A program made the translations under genes and the position numbers. From assembly GCA_027532825.1 (NCBI GenBank), contig JAPZTL010000017.1:73603-137602 (forward strand): a stretch of 64,000 nucleotides of DNA, in the 5' to 3' direction. Below are positions 43,159-51,674 of this stretch, piece by piece. Position 1 is the first letter of the stretch. Every line of letters starts with the position of its first letter. Origin of the DNA: Silanimonas sp021297925. Its GTDB lineage: Bacteria > Pseudomonadota > Gammaproteobacteria > Xanthomonadales > Xanthomonadaceae. A model generated the notes under the pieces. The model did no database searches, was not told the DNA's origin, and saw only the letters and a list, made by a program, of their open reading frames with translations.

Positions 43159-44177
43159 GTGGCGGCCTCGTCGACGATTACCTCAGCCAGCTGCTGGGCG
43201 GTGCGACCGCCCCGGCCCCCGTTGCCGATGCGGCAACGCCCCCTGCGCCGGCACCGGCACCGATCGCCCGCGCCCCGGCCTCGCCGGACGAGATCGGCGA
43301 GGACGAGTTCGAGGCCCTCCTGGACGCCTTGCACGGCGACGCGCCCCCCGGCGCGGCCGCGCCGACAAAGGCACCGGCACCACCGGCACCGATCGCCCGC
43401 GCCCCCGCCTCGCCGGACGAGATCAGCGAGGACGAATTCGAGGCCCTGCTGGATGCCCTGCACGGCGACGCGCCGCCCGGCGCCATCGAGCCCGTCGTGG
43501 CCGCGCCTCCAAAAGCCATGCCGCCGAAGGCCGCGCCTGCGGCGGGGAAGGCCGCGGACGAGATCAGCGAGGACGAGTTCGAGGCGCTGCTCGACACCCT
43601 CCACGGCGGCCAACCGCCCGGCTCGGTCGGCGCCGCCGCCGCCGTGGCCGTGGCCGCGGCCCGCGCCACCCGTACCGCCGGTCCGGCCGCCCCGCCCCCG
43701 CCCGAGGACGGCGACGACGAGGGCGACCGCTGGCACGGCGAGGAGCGGCGCGCCAGCCGCCGGGCGTCGCGGTGGCTTCGCCTGCGCGTGCACCAGCAGG
43801 ACTACGCCGTCGAACTGCTGAAGGTGCAGGAGGTGCTTCTGCCGGTCCCGATCCTCGCGATGCGCGACACCGACCCCGCGATCCTCGGCGTCATGAACCT
43901 GCGCGGCGTGGTCGTGCCGGTTCTCGATCTCGGCCTGTGGCTGGGGCTCGAAGAAGTGCCGGATTCGCCACAGACCCGTTTCGCCGTCCTGGAGCAGAAT
44001 GGCGAATGCCTTGCGCTCAAGGTCACCGCGGTGTTGGATGTCCATGCGCTCGCGGACAACGAGATCGAGCCGGCGGAACACACGCTGGCCGAACCCTCGG
44101 CGGCCATGTTGCGCGGGGTGACGCGCTTGAATTCACAACCTGTGATACTCCTTGATGCGGCGGGACTGCTAGGCTGA
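43155..44177 (+). CDS. CheW-like/ParP-like protein with three FliM-like N-terminal repeats
   Basis: A 340-residue protein. The C-terminal about 140 residues form a CheW-type domain (WLRLRVHQQDYAVELLKVQE, ILGVMNLRGVVVPVLDLGLW), as in ParP, which couples array proteins to the polar ParA-like ATPase. The N-terminus (MSGGLVDDYLSQLLGG) is followed by an Ala/Pro-rich region holding three copies of a motif, DEIGEDEFEALLDALHG, DEISEDEFEALLDALHG and DEISEDEFEALLDTLHG. They resemble the CheY-P-binding peptide of FliM in this window (LLSQDEIDALLHG). ATG 43155 overlaps the ParA-like stop by 4 bp. The CheW part is certain; the role of the repeats is a hypothesis. Confidence 0.88.
   Translation: MSGGLVDDYLSQLLGGATAPAPVADAATPPAPAPAPIARAPASPDEIGEDEFEALLDALHGDAPPGAAAPTKAPAPPAPIARAPASPDEISEDEFEALLDALHGDAPPGAIEPVVAAPPKAMPPKAAPAAGKAADEISEDEFEALLDTLHGGQPPGSVGAAAAVAVAAARATRTAGPAAPPPPEDGDDEGDRWHGEERRASRRASRWLRLRVHQQDYAVELLKVQEVLLPVPILAMRDTDPAILGVMNLRGVVVPVLDLGLWLGLEEVPDSPQTRFAVLEQNGECLALKVTAVLDVHALADNEIEPAEHTLAEPSAAMLRGVTRLNSQPVILLDAAGLLG
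43251..43621 (+). repeat. Three in-frame tandem segment repeats within the CheW-like gene
   Basis: Copy 1 (about 43251-43353) and copy 2 (about 43381-43482) share the run APIARAPASPDEI and EDEFEALLDALHGDAPPGA and are 129 bp (43 codons) apart, nearly identical in DNA. Copy 3 (about 43557-43621) retains the core DEISEDEFEALLDTLHG, offset 141 bp from copy 2, with a diverged linker. Copies 1 and 2 look like a recent in-frame duplication. Confidence 0.85.
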
Positions 44178-44240
44178 CTTGCCATCGCTTGGGCCAGCCG
44201 GTCCAAGCCATCACGGGGGATCCTGATCCGGGGAGGACCG

Positions 44241-44522
44241 ATGCCAACCGTTGAGCCCAGCGCCGAGTGGGGCATCGAAGCCGCCGAGGGCCTGAAGGCC
44301 CTGCTCGCCCCGCACCTCGAGGCGTCCGACGAGGTCGTCGTCGCCATCCCCGAAGTCCGTCGTATCCACACCGCCTCGCTGCAACTCCTGGTCGCCTTCG
44401 TCCGCGACCGCGCCGCCGCGGGACGCGCCACACGCATCGCCCCCTGCGCCGACGCCTTGCGCGACGCCGCCACCGTCCTGGGCCTGGTCGGAACGCTCGG
44501 CCTGTCGTCCAACCCACAGTAA
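44241..44522 (+). CDS. STAS-domain protein in the chemotaxis cluster
   Basis: A 93-residue single-domain protein of the STAS (anti-sigma factor antagonist) type, with EVVVAIPEVRRIHTASLQLL and VAFVRDRAAAGRATRIAPC, the pattern of a beta strand followed by the phosphorylatable-Ser/Thr position (HTAS). Such STAS proteins are found next to cheY-cheA in xanthomonads and other bacteria; their role is unclear. It starts 63 bp after the CheW-like gene with a GGGGAGG ribosome-binding site and is 19 bp before the second cheY. Confidence 0.78.
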   Translation: MPTVEPSAEWGIEAAEGLKALLAPHLEASDEVVVAIPEVRRIHTASLQLLVAFVRDRAAAGRATRIAPCADALRDAATVLGLVGTLGLSSNPQ

Positions 44523-44541
44523 TGATCCAGAGGACCGCCCC

Positions 44542-44907
44542 ATGACAGCGCACATCCTGGTCGTCGATGACTCGGCTTCGATGCGGCAGATGGTCGCCTT
44601 CACCCTGACGGGTGCCGGGTTCACCGTGACCGAGGCCGAGGACGGCGTCGTCGCGCTCGACAAGGCCAAGGGCGCCAAGTTCAACGCGGTGGTGACCGAC
44701 GTGAACATGCCGAACATGGACGGCATCACGTTGATCAAGCACTTGCGGACGCTGCCCGACTACAAGTTCACGCCGATGCTGATGCTCACCACCGAGGCCG
44801 GTGCGGACAAGAAGGCCGAGGGCAAGGCGGCGGGTGCGACCGGCTGGTTGGTCAAGCCCTTCAACCCCGACCAGCTCGTGGCCACTGTCAAGAAAGTGCT
44901 TGGTTGA
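44542..44907 (+). CDS. cheY: CheY-like response regulator (second set)
   Basis: A 121-residue single receiver domain with acidic pair LVVDDSASMRQ, Asp53 phosphoacceptor (VVTDVNMPNMD), Thr in LMLTTEAG and Lys in WLVKPFNPDQL. It differs from the first CheY and belongs to the type encoded next to CheA with a STAS protein. It probably receives phosphate from the CheA at 44984 and may act as a phosphate sink or have another target; whether it binds FliM cannot be seen. Confidence 0.92.
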   Translation: MTAHILVVDDSASMRQMVAFTLTGAGFTVTEAEDGVVALDKAKGAKFNAVVTDVNMPNMDGITLIKHLRTLPDYKFTPMLMLTTEAGADKKAEGKAAGATGWLVKPFNPDQLVATVKKVLG

Positions 44908-44983
44908 CCTCAGGGGGCGCCCCCGGGCGCGCCGGCGGGAGGCTGCCCCGTGAACGCGGCCTTGTGACCTGACGAGGATTCCG

Positions 44984-47020
44984 ATGAGCGCCGACCTCAA
45001 GCGATTCCACGCCACCTTCTTCGAGGAGAGCCGCGAGGGCCTCGAGGCGATGGAGAGCGGGCTGCTGGACCTCGAGGCGGGCCGCGGCACGGCCGACACC
45101 ATCAACTCGGTCTTCCGCGCGGCGCATTCGATCAAGGGCGGTTCGGCCACGTTCGGGTTCACCAAGGTCGCCGAGCTGACCCACGTCCTCGAGACCCTGC
45201 TCGACGAGCTGCGCGCCGGCAAGCGCCCCCTGACCAGCGACGCCATGGACGCCATGCTGTCCTCGGTCGACGTGCTGCGCGGCCTGCTCAGGGCCGCCGA
45301 GGCCGGGGTGCCGCCGGCCGATGACGGCGCGGGCATCGTCGCCCAGCTCAACGCGGTGCTGACCGGCAAGTCGACCATCGCTGTCGGTGGCGCGGGCGCC
45401 GCTCCCGCCGCGGCGGCGCCCAAGCCCAAGGCCCCGAGCCGCTTCCTCTTGGTGTTCTGGCCGAAGGCCTCGATGTTCATGAGCGGCAACGACCCGCTCC
45501 GCATCGTCCGCGAGCTGGCCGAGCTCGGGTCGCTGAAGGCCACCTGCGACGTGTCGAAACTGCCGGCGTTCGGCGCCCTCGACCCGACCCAGAGCTACCT
45601 GGGATGGACGCTCGAGCTGCCCGGCTCGACCAACGAGGCCGGCATCAAGGACGCGTTCGCCTGGGTCGAAGACGAGTGCGACCTCAGCATCAACGGGCAG
45701 GCCCAGGGCGCTCCGCCCGCGCCCGAGGCGCCCGTGGCGGCACCGACGCCGGCGCCGGCGCCCATCGAGGCGTCCGCCCCGGTCGCCGTGGTGCCGGCCG
45801 CCGGGCCCGCCGGTGCTCCCCCGGCGACGGCCGCGGCCTCCCCCGGCGGGGCCGAGGACGCGTCCATCCGCGTGCAGGCCAGCAAGGTCGACATGCTGAT
45901 CAACCTCGTCGGCGAGCTGGTGATCACGCAAGCCATGCTCAAGCAGGTCGGCACCGGTGTCGAAGGCCCGCTGGCCGAGCGCCTGATGGCCGGCCTCGAG
46001 ACGCTGGAGCGCAACACACGCGACCTGCAGGAGGCCGTCATCAGCGTGCGCATGTTGCCGGTCGACGCGGTCTTCAAGCGGTTCCCACGCTTGGTGCGCG
46101 ACCTCGCAGGGCGCCTTGGCAAGCAGGTCACGCTCAAGACCTTCGGCGAGAGCACCGAACTCGACAAGGGCCTGATCGAGAAGATCAGCGACCCGATGGT
46201 GCATCTGGTCCGCAACGCCATCGACCACGGCCTCGAGACCACCGAGGACCGCCTCAAGGCGGGCAAGGACCCGATCGGCACGATCACGCTCGCGGCCTCG
46301 CACCAGGGCGGCAACATCATCATCGAGGTCAGCGACGACGGCAAAGGCCTGAACCGCGAGAGGATCCTCGCCAAGGCCCGCGAGAAGGGCATCGCGGTCC
46401 CGGAGAACCCTTCCGATGCCCAGGTGTGGGAACTCATCTTTGCCCCGGGTTTCTCGACGGCGGATGCGGTGACCGACCTCTCGGGCCGCGGCGTCGGCAT
46501 GGACGTGGTCCGCCGCAACATCCAGAGCCTCGGCGGCGAGACCGTGCTCGAGAGCGCCACCGGCAAGGGCACGAAGGTCACCATCAAGCTGCCGCTGACC
46601 CTCGCCATCCTCGACGGCATGACCATCGCCGTCGGCGAAGAGGTCTTCGTGCTCCCGCTCGGCTACGTCATCGAGTCGATGAAGCCGCAGGCGGAGAACG
46701 TGCGCACCGTCAGCGGCGAAGGTCGCGTGCTCCGGGTTCGCGGCGAGTACCTCCCGATGGTCCACCTCGGCAGCCACTTCGGGATGGGCGGCCAGGAGAA
46801 GCCGCCGATCACGGTCATCGTCGAGGGCGACGGGCAGAAGCTCGCGCTCGAGGTCGACGAACTGATCGGGCAGCAGCAGGTCGTGGTCAAGAGCCTCGAA
46901 GCGAACTACCGGAAGATCGACGGCATTTCGGGCGCCACCATCCTCGGTGACGGCCGCGTGGCGTTGATCCTCGACGTGCCGGGCCTGGTGCGGGGGCGTC
47001 ACGTCGGCAAGGCGGCCTGA
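44984..47020 (+). CDS. cheA: Chemotaxis histidine kinase CheA (second set, with middle domain)
   Basis: A 678-residue CheA. P1 has His48 (RAAHSIKGGSATFG). A ferredoxin-like middle domain (about 148-240; FLLVFWPKASMFMSGNDPLR ... LDPTQSYLGWTLELPG) is probably the CheY/CheB-binding P2-type domain, followed by a Pro/Ala linker. P3 (VQASKVDMLINLVGELVITQ), P4 (HLVRNAIDHGLETTED, SDDGKGLN, SGRGVGMDVV) and P5 follow. It is a different class from the short CheA at 38999, which lacks this middle domain. It starts 76 bp after the second cheY. Confidence 0.95.
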   Translation: MSADLKRFHATFFEESREGLEAMESGLLDLEAGRGTADTINSVFRAAHSIKGGSATFGFTKVAELTHVLETLLDELRAGKRPLTSDAMDAMLSSVDVLRGLLRAAEAGVPPADDGAGIVAQLNAVLTGKSTIAVGGAGAAPAAAAPKPKAPSRFLLVFWPKASMFMSGNDPLRIVRELAELGSLKATCDVSKLPAFGALDPTQSYLGWTLELPGSTNEAGIKDAFAWVEDECDLSINGQAQGAPPAPEAPVAAPTPAPAPIEASAPVAVVPAAGPAGAPPATAAASPGGAEDASIRVQASKVDMLINLVGELVITQAMLKQVGTGVEGPLAERLMAGLETLERNTRDLQEAVISVRMLPVDAVFKRFPRLVRDLAGRLGKQVTLKTFGESTELDKGLIEKISDPMVHLVRNAIDHGLETTEDRLKAGKDPIGTITLAASHQGGNIIIEVSDDGKGLNRERILAKAREKGIAVPENPSDAQVWELIFAPGFSTADAVTDLSGRGVGMDVVRRNIQSLGGETVLESATGKGTKVTIKLPLTLAILDGMTIAVGEEVFVLPLGYVIESMKPQAENVRTVSGEGRVLRVRGEYLPMVHLGSHFGMGGQEKPPITVIVEGDGQKLALEVDELIGQQQVVVKSLEANYRKIDGISGATILGDGRVALILDVPGLVRGRHVGKAA

Positions 47021-47059
47021 TCGAACAGGCCGCCGCAGACCTACAGAGGGGTTGAGGGC

Positions 47060-47416
47060 GTGCGGTCGATTTCGGCAAGAACCACGTTGGCTATCGGCGT
47101 CCTCGCCATGGCGGCCTTTGGTGCCGCAGCGTGGCTGATCAACCAGAAAGCGTCTGCCGCGCAAGAAGCGACCGCATCTCGCGAACTGCAGTCACTCGCG
47201 ACCTCGCAGGCGGCTGCCGTGCGCAACGACATCGAACGCGCACTCGTCAGCGCGGTCGGGCTCGCCTTGTCCGTCGAAGCGATGCAAGGCACCGGAGCCC
47301 CGTCCCGGCCACAGGCCGTCGACCAAGCGGCGGCCTTGGCGGAGACCACCGCGAGCTTCCGGTTTCTCCAGGAAGCGGCACGGGCGCACGGAACCGCGAC
47401 CACCGAATCCGCATGA
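47060..47416 (+). pseudogene. Short membrane-anchored fragment resembling a chemoreceptor N-terminus
   Basis: A 118-residue open frame from GTG 47060: a membrane helix (TLAIGVLAMAAFGAAAWLI) and then QSLATSQAAAVRNDIERALV and SAVGLALSVEAMQ. This looks like the first periplasmic helix of Cache-domain methyl-accepting chemotaxis proteins. After about residue 85 the similarity ends and the frame stops, with no Cache body, HAMP or signalling domain. It sits where an mcp gene would fit, between cheA and cheW. I read it as a receptor remnant; it could also be a small functional membrane protein. Moderate confidence in the remnant call. Confidence 0.5.
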
Positions 47417-47447
47417 TGTCCAGCACCCAACCCCGGGGGAACACCCG

Positions 47448-47918
47448 ATGAGCAGCACCAAAGAGACCACCCGCGAATTCCTCGCCTTCAAGCTTGGCCA
47501 GGAGGAGTACGGGGTCGACATCCTCTCCGTGCAGGAGATCCGAGGCTACGACACGGTCACCCGCGTCCCCGAGTCGCCGGAGTACATCAAGGGCGTGATC
47601 AACCTTCGCGGCGTCATCGTCCCGGTGGTCGACCTCCGCCTGAAGTTCCGGCTCGGCCAGGCGACCTACGACGAGTTCACGGTGATGATCGTGCTCAACC
47701 TCAAGGGCAAGGTCATCGCGGCCGTCGTCGATGGCGTGTCCGACGTCGTGAACGTCGGCAAGGACGACATCCGTCCCACCCCGGAGTTCGGCGGCGTGAT
47801 CGACACCCGCTTCATCGCCGGGATCGCCACGGTCGGCGAGCGGATGCTCATCCTGCTGGACATCGAATCGCTCGTCCTCAGCGCGGACATCACCGGCGCC
47901 CCGCCGGTGGCCGCCTGA
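47448..47918 (+). CDS. cheW: Chemotaxis coupling protein CheW
   Basis: CheW links receptors to CheA in the array. The 156-residue product has FLAFKLGQEEYGVDILSVQE, IRGYDTVTRVPESPEYIKGV, INLRGVIVPVVDLRLKF and the C-terminal MLILLDIESLVLSAD, all typical of CheW. It is directly before the receptor, cheR, cheD and cheB genes, so it serves the second CheA set. Confidence 0.96.
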   Translation: MSSTKETTREFLAFKLGQEEYGVDILSVQEIRGYDTVTRVPESPEYIKGVINLRGVIVPVVDLRLKFRLGQATYDEFTVMIVLNLKGKVIAAVVDGVSDVVNVGKDDIRPTPEFGGVIDTRFIAGIATVGERMLILLDIESLVLSADITGAPPVAA

Positions 47919-47937
47919 CGCCGGGCCGGAGGACATC

Positions 47938-50826
47938 ATGGCTCAGGAAGATGCAACTGGCGCGAAGGCCCCGGGGGCTTCCGGATCATTGGTCCATCGG
48001 GCGGTGGCGCAATCGCGGGCCTTCATGGAGCGCGTCGCGGCCCATCCGGCGGTCGGGGGCGTCGCCTCGGCGGTCCGGCGGGCCTGGGCCGCCGCCGCAC
48101 CGGTGCGTGCGCGTCTCGCCTCGATCGGCGGGGTGCTGCTTCGCGGCCTCGCGCTGCTGAGGACCAGCGACGGCCGCGAATGGAGCGTCGGCGGCCGCCT
48201 GAGCCTCGTGGCCGGAGCTGTCGTCGCCGCCGTGCTCGGCGTGATCGCCCTCGTCGCCTCGCAGACCAGCGCCGGGGCGCTGGCGGGCAAGGCGGAGCAC
48301 GGCCTCGGCGCCTCCACCGACGCGGTGATGTCGACCCTCGCGGTCTACCGCGAAGGCCTCGATGGCGACGTGTCCCGCATGTTCGGCGCCTTCCTCGGCA
48401 CCCTGCCCCAGGCGTCGATCACCCGCACCCCCGAGGAACGCTATCCCGCGGGCGGCCGCGATGCGCCGGCGCTGCGCTTCGAGGACGTCCTCCTCAACGC
48501 GGACACGACGATCGTCGATGACTTCACGTCCAACACGCAGGCCGCGGCCGTGGTGTTCGTGCTTGACGGCGAGGAGCTCGTGCAGGTCGCGTCGTCCCTG
48601 CTCGACGAATCGGGCAACCGGACGCTCGGCGAGACGCTGCCGACCGGGCATCCCGCGTTCGAGAAGGTGATGGCCGGGGAGCCGTTCACGGGCCCGGAGA
48701 GCCTCCACGGCAGCGACTACATCGTCCACTACGAGCCGATCTTCTCGGCCAGCGGAACCAGCGACGACGAAGGCGGAGTGATCGGCGCGATGCTTGTGGG
48801 CATCCGCTACGACACGGCGCTCGAGGCGCTGGCGGAGAAGTTGAAGGACGTGGATCTCGGCGATGGGGGGCGCCTCGTGGTGCTGCAGCGTCGTGGCGAC
48901 GAGGCCACCCTCGTGGTCCACCCGAAGCTGGCCGGAACGCCGCTGTCGGGCGAGGGCGCCGATCCGGCCGCGGCCCCGCTCGCGGCGGCGTTCGCCCTGC
49001 CCGACGGTTCCCATGAGGTCGATCTTCCGACCTGGAGCGACGGCGGGAGCGTGCGCAACGAGAACCACCTGGTGGCGCTCCGCACCTTCGAACCGTTCGG
49101 CTGGCGCCTGATGGCCCAGGTGCCCGAAGCGGCCGTCGCGGCCGACGCGACGGCGCTGGGGTGGCGGATCGTCCTGCTCTCGGTGATTGGTGCGCTGGTC
49201 ATCGCGATGGCCGTGGCGTGGCTGGCCCGCCGGCTCGTCGCCCTGCCCCTGGCACGTGCCGTGGAGTTCGCCGGCGCGGTGGCCGGCGGCGACCTCGATG
49301 CGCGGCCCGAAGAGGGGGCGCGCGCCGAGCTTGGCGCCCTGAACCGCGCGCTGGGCGACATGACCGGCCGCCTGCGCGAACGGCAGGACGTGGAGCGCCG
49401 CGCGGCCGAGGAGATGAAGCGGCTCGCCGACGAGGCCTCGGCGATCGCCAACGCCCTCGACGCGGCCTCCAGCGCCGTGATGATGACGGACCCCGGCCAC
49501 GCCATCCGCTACGCCAACCGCGCCATGCGGGTGCTGCTGCGCGATGCCGCGCCGGTGTTGTCGGAAGCGGTGCCCGACTTCCGCCCGGACGATCCGATCG
49601 GCCTCGACTTCGAGCGCTTCCATCCGATGGGTGTCCCCAAGAAGGGCCCGATCGACGTCGAGACGGTGTTCGGCGGCCGGACCTTCCGGTTGGAGATCAG
49701 CCCCTGGTTCGACCAGGACGACGCCTACCGCGGCAGCGTCGTCACGTGGACCGAGCGCACCGCCCAGATCGCGGTGCAGCGCGAAGTGCAGGAAGTCGTG
49801 AGCGCGGCCGCCGCCGGCGACCTGTCCACGAGCATCCCGCTCGAGGGCAAGCAGGGCTTCCTGCGCGACCTTGCCGCATCGGTGAACGACCTGATCGCCG
49901 CCACGCGGGCGGGCGTCACCGAGGTGCAGACGGTGCTGGCGGCCCTCGCCGAGGGCGACCTCACGGTGCGCTCCGAGGCGGAGCTGCGGGGCGTGTTCGC
50001 CACGATGCGCGACGATGCGAACACCAGCACCGAGCGCCTCGCCGAGGTGATCGCCGCGATCCGTGATGCGGCCCACGCCATCACCACGGCCTCCAGCGAG
50101 ATCGCCGCCGGCAACCTCGACCTCTCCTCCCGCACCGAGCAGCAGGCGGCCAGCCTCGAGGAAACGGCGTCGTCGATGGAGGAACTCACGGCGACGGTCA
50201 AGCAGAACGCCGAGGTGGCCCGACAGGCCGCATCGCTGTCGGGGGGGGCCGCCCAGGTCGCCATCGAAGGCGGGCGCCTGGTGGACGACGTGGTTGGCAC
50301 CATGACCCAGATCCAGGCCAGCTCGAAGAAGATCAGCGACATCGTCGGCACCATCAACGGCATCGCCTTCCAGACCAACATCCTGGCGATCAACGCCGCG
50401 GTGGAAGCCGCGCGCGCCGGCGAGTCCGGCCGCGGGTTCGCGGTGGTCGCCAGCGAGGTGCGGTCGCTGGCGCAGCGCACCGCCGACGCGAGCAAGGAGA
50501 TCCGCGCGATCATCGAGGAGTCGAACAAGCGCATCGGCGCCGGCGCGGCGCTCGCGGGCAAGGCCGGCAGCACCATGCACGAGGTCGTCGGTTCGGTGAA
50601 GCGCGTGACCGACCTGATCGAGGAGATCTCGGCCGCCTCGATGGAGCAGAGCCAGGGCATCGAGCAGGTCAACCAGACCATCGCCCAGATCGACGAGACC
50701 ACGCAGCAGAACGCCGCGCTCGTCGAGGAAGCCTCGGCGGCCGCCCGCGCGACCGAAGAGCAGGCTGCCGACCTCGTGGCTTTAGTCGAGCGCTTCCGGC
50801 TCGAGGACGGCGGGGAGCACGCATGA
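47938..50826 (+). CDS. Methyl-accepting chemotaxis protein with Cache-type sensor, HAMP and PAS
   Basis: A 962-residue receptor. After a cytoplasmic N-terminus (about 85 residues) comes a first membrane helix (LSLVAGAVVAAVLGVIALVA). A large periplasmic Cache-type domain (about 110-405) and a second helix (IVLLSVIGALVIAMAVAWLA) follow. Next are HAMP (about 430-485), a PAS-like part (ASSAVMMTDPGHAIRYANRA), another HAMP-like part and the signalling hairpin with the tip IAFQTNILAINAAVEAARAG and SGRGFAVVASEVRSLAQRTA. Methylation-type glutamates lie in QQAASLEETASSMEEL. No C-terminal CheR-tether pentapeptide is seen. A run of eight G (50241-50248) is inside the gene. It overlaps cheR by 4 bp. The ligand is unknown. 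Confidence 0.93.
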   Translation: MAQEDATGAKAPGASGSLVHRAVAQSRAFMERVAAHPAVGGVASAVRRAWAAAAPVRARLASIGGVLLRGLALLRTSDGREWSVGGRLSLVAGAVVAAVLGVIALVASQTSAGALAGKAEHGLGASTDAVMSTLAVYREGLDGDVSRMFGAFLGTLPQASITRTPEERYPAGGRDAPALRFEDVLLNADTTIVDDFTSNTQAAAVVFVLDGEELVQVASSLLDESGNRTLGETLPTGHPAFEKVMAGEPFTGPESLHGSDYIVHYEPIFSASGTSDDEGGVIGAMLVGIRYDTALEALAEKLKDVDLGDGGRLVVLQRRGDEATLVVHPKLAGTPLSGEGADPAAAPLAAAFALPDGSHEVDLPTWSDGGSVRNENHLVALRTFEPFGWRLMAQVPEAAVAADATALGWRIVLLSVIGALVIAMAVAWLARRLVALPLARAVEFAGAVAGGDLDARPEEGARAELGALNRALGDMTGRLRERQDVERRAAEEMKRLADEASAIANALDAASSAVMMTDPGHAIRYANRAMRVLLRDAAPVLSEAVPDFRPDDPIGLDFERFHPMGVPKKGPIDVETVFGGRTFRLEISPWFDQDDAYRGSVVTWTERTAQIAVQREVQEVVSAAAAGDLSTSIPLEGKQGFLRDLAASVNDLIAATRAGVTEVQTVLAALAEGDLTVRSEAELRGVFATMRDDANTSTERLAEVIAAIRDAAHAITTASSEIAAGNLDLSSRTEQQAASLEETASSMEELTATVKQNAEVARQAASLSGGAAQVAIEGGRLVDDVVGTMTQIQASSKKISDIVGTINGIAFQTNILAINAAVEAARAGESGRGFAVVASEVRSLAQRTADASKEIRAIIEESNKRIGAGAALAGKAGSTMHEVVGSVKRVTDLIEEISAASMEQSQGIEQVNQTIAQIDETTQQNAALVEEASAAARATEEQAADLVALVERFRLEDGGEHA

Positions 50827-51674
50827 CCCTCGGCGGCATCGGCCAGCGCGATTTCGAGTACACCGACCGCGACTTCCGGCAGGTCTGCGACCTGATCCGC
50901 AAGCGCGTCGGCATCGCGCTGACCGACAGCAAGCGGGACATGGTCTACAGCCGGCTGTCCCGCCGCCTCCGCACGCTCGGCCTGTCGAGCTTCGATGAGT
51001 ACCTGGCCGACCTGCAGTCGCGCCACGACGACGACGAGGAATGGCAGCACTTCACCAACGCGCTGACCACCAACCTCACGAGCTTCTTCCGAGAGTCCCA
51101 TCATTTCGAGGTCCTCGCTGACCAGCTTCGCGGCCTCAAGGGGCGGGGTGGCACCATCGAGCTGTGGTGCTGCGCCGCCTCGACGGGCGAAGAGCCCTAT
51201 TCGATCCTGATCACCGCCTGCGAGGTGTTCGGCACGCTCAAGCCCCCGGTGCGCCTTTGGGCCACGGACGTGGATACCCAGGTGCTGGAGACCGCGTCGC
51301 GCGGCGTCTACGCCGTCGATCGCATCGCCGGCCTGTCCGACGAGCGCCGCAAGCGCTTCTTCCAGCGGGGCACCGGCGCCAACGAAGGTTTCGCCCGCGT
51401 CCATCCGGCCTTGCGCGAGCTCGTCACGTTCCAGCCGTTGAACCTGCTCGACGCCCAGTACCCGGCCTCGCCGACGTTCGCCGCGGTGTTCTGCCGCAAC
51501 GTGATGATCTACTTCGACAAGCCCGTGCAGCGGCAGATCCTCGCCAAGATCGTCACCCGCATGGGCCCGGACAGCCTGCTCTACACCGGGCACTCCGAGA
51601 ACTACATGCATGCGAACGACGTCATCGCGCCCTGCGGCCGTTCGCTGTACCGCCGTGCCGGTGGCAAGGGATGA
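50823..51674 (+). CDS. cheR: Chemoreceptor methyltransferase CheR
   Basis: CheR methylates receptor glutamates using S-adenosylmethionine for adaptation. The 283-residue product has the N-terminal helical domain (YTDRDFRQVCDLIRKRVGIA) and the SAM-binding domain with TNLTSFFRESHHFEVLA, LWCCAASTGEEPYSI, ATDVDTQVLETASRGVY and VFCRNVMIYFDKPVQRQIL. Overlaps mcp by 4 bp and cheD by 4 bp. Confidence 0.96.
   Translation: MTLGGIGQRDFEYTDRDFRQVCDLIRKRVGIALTDSKRDMVYSRLSRRLRTLGLSSFDEYLADLQSRHDDDEEWQHFTNALTTNLTSFFRESHHFEVLADQLRGLKGRGGTIELWCCAASTGEEPYSILITACEVFGTLKPPVRLWATDVDTQVLETASRGVYAVDRIAGLSDERRKRFFQRGTGANEGFARVHPALRELVTFQPLNLLDAQYPASPTFAAVFCRNVMIYFDKPVQRQILAKIVTRMGPDSLLYTGHSENYMHANDVIAPCGRSLYRRAGGKG

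Noticed and set aside
43251..43621. Repeats in the CheW-like gene considered as a CRISPR-like or non-coding tandem array
   Set aside because: The periods (129 and 141 bp) are multiples of three, the repeats are in frame and the third copy is conserved at protein rather than DNA level.
44187..44208. Inverted repeat GCTTGG/CCAAGC between the CheW-like gene and the STAS gene, considered as a terminator
   Set aside because: The stem is only six base pairs, has no T-tract, and expression of the following chemotaxis genes would need read-through.
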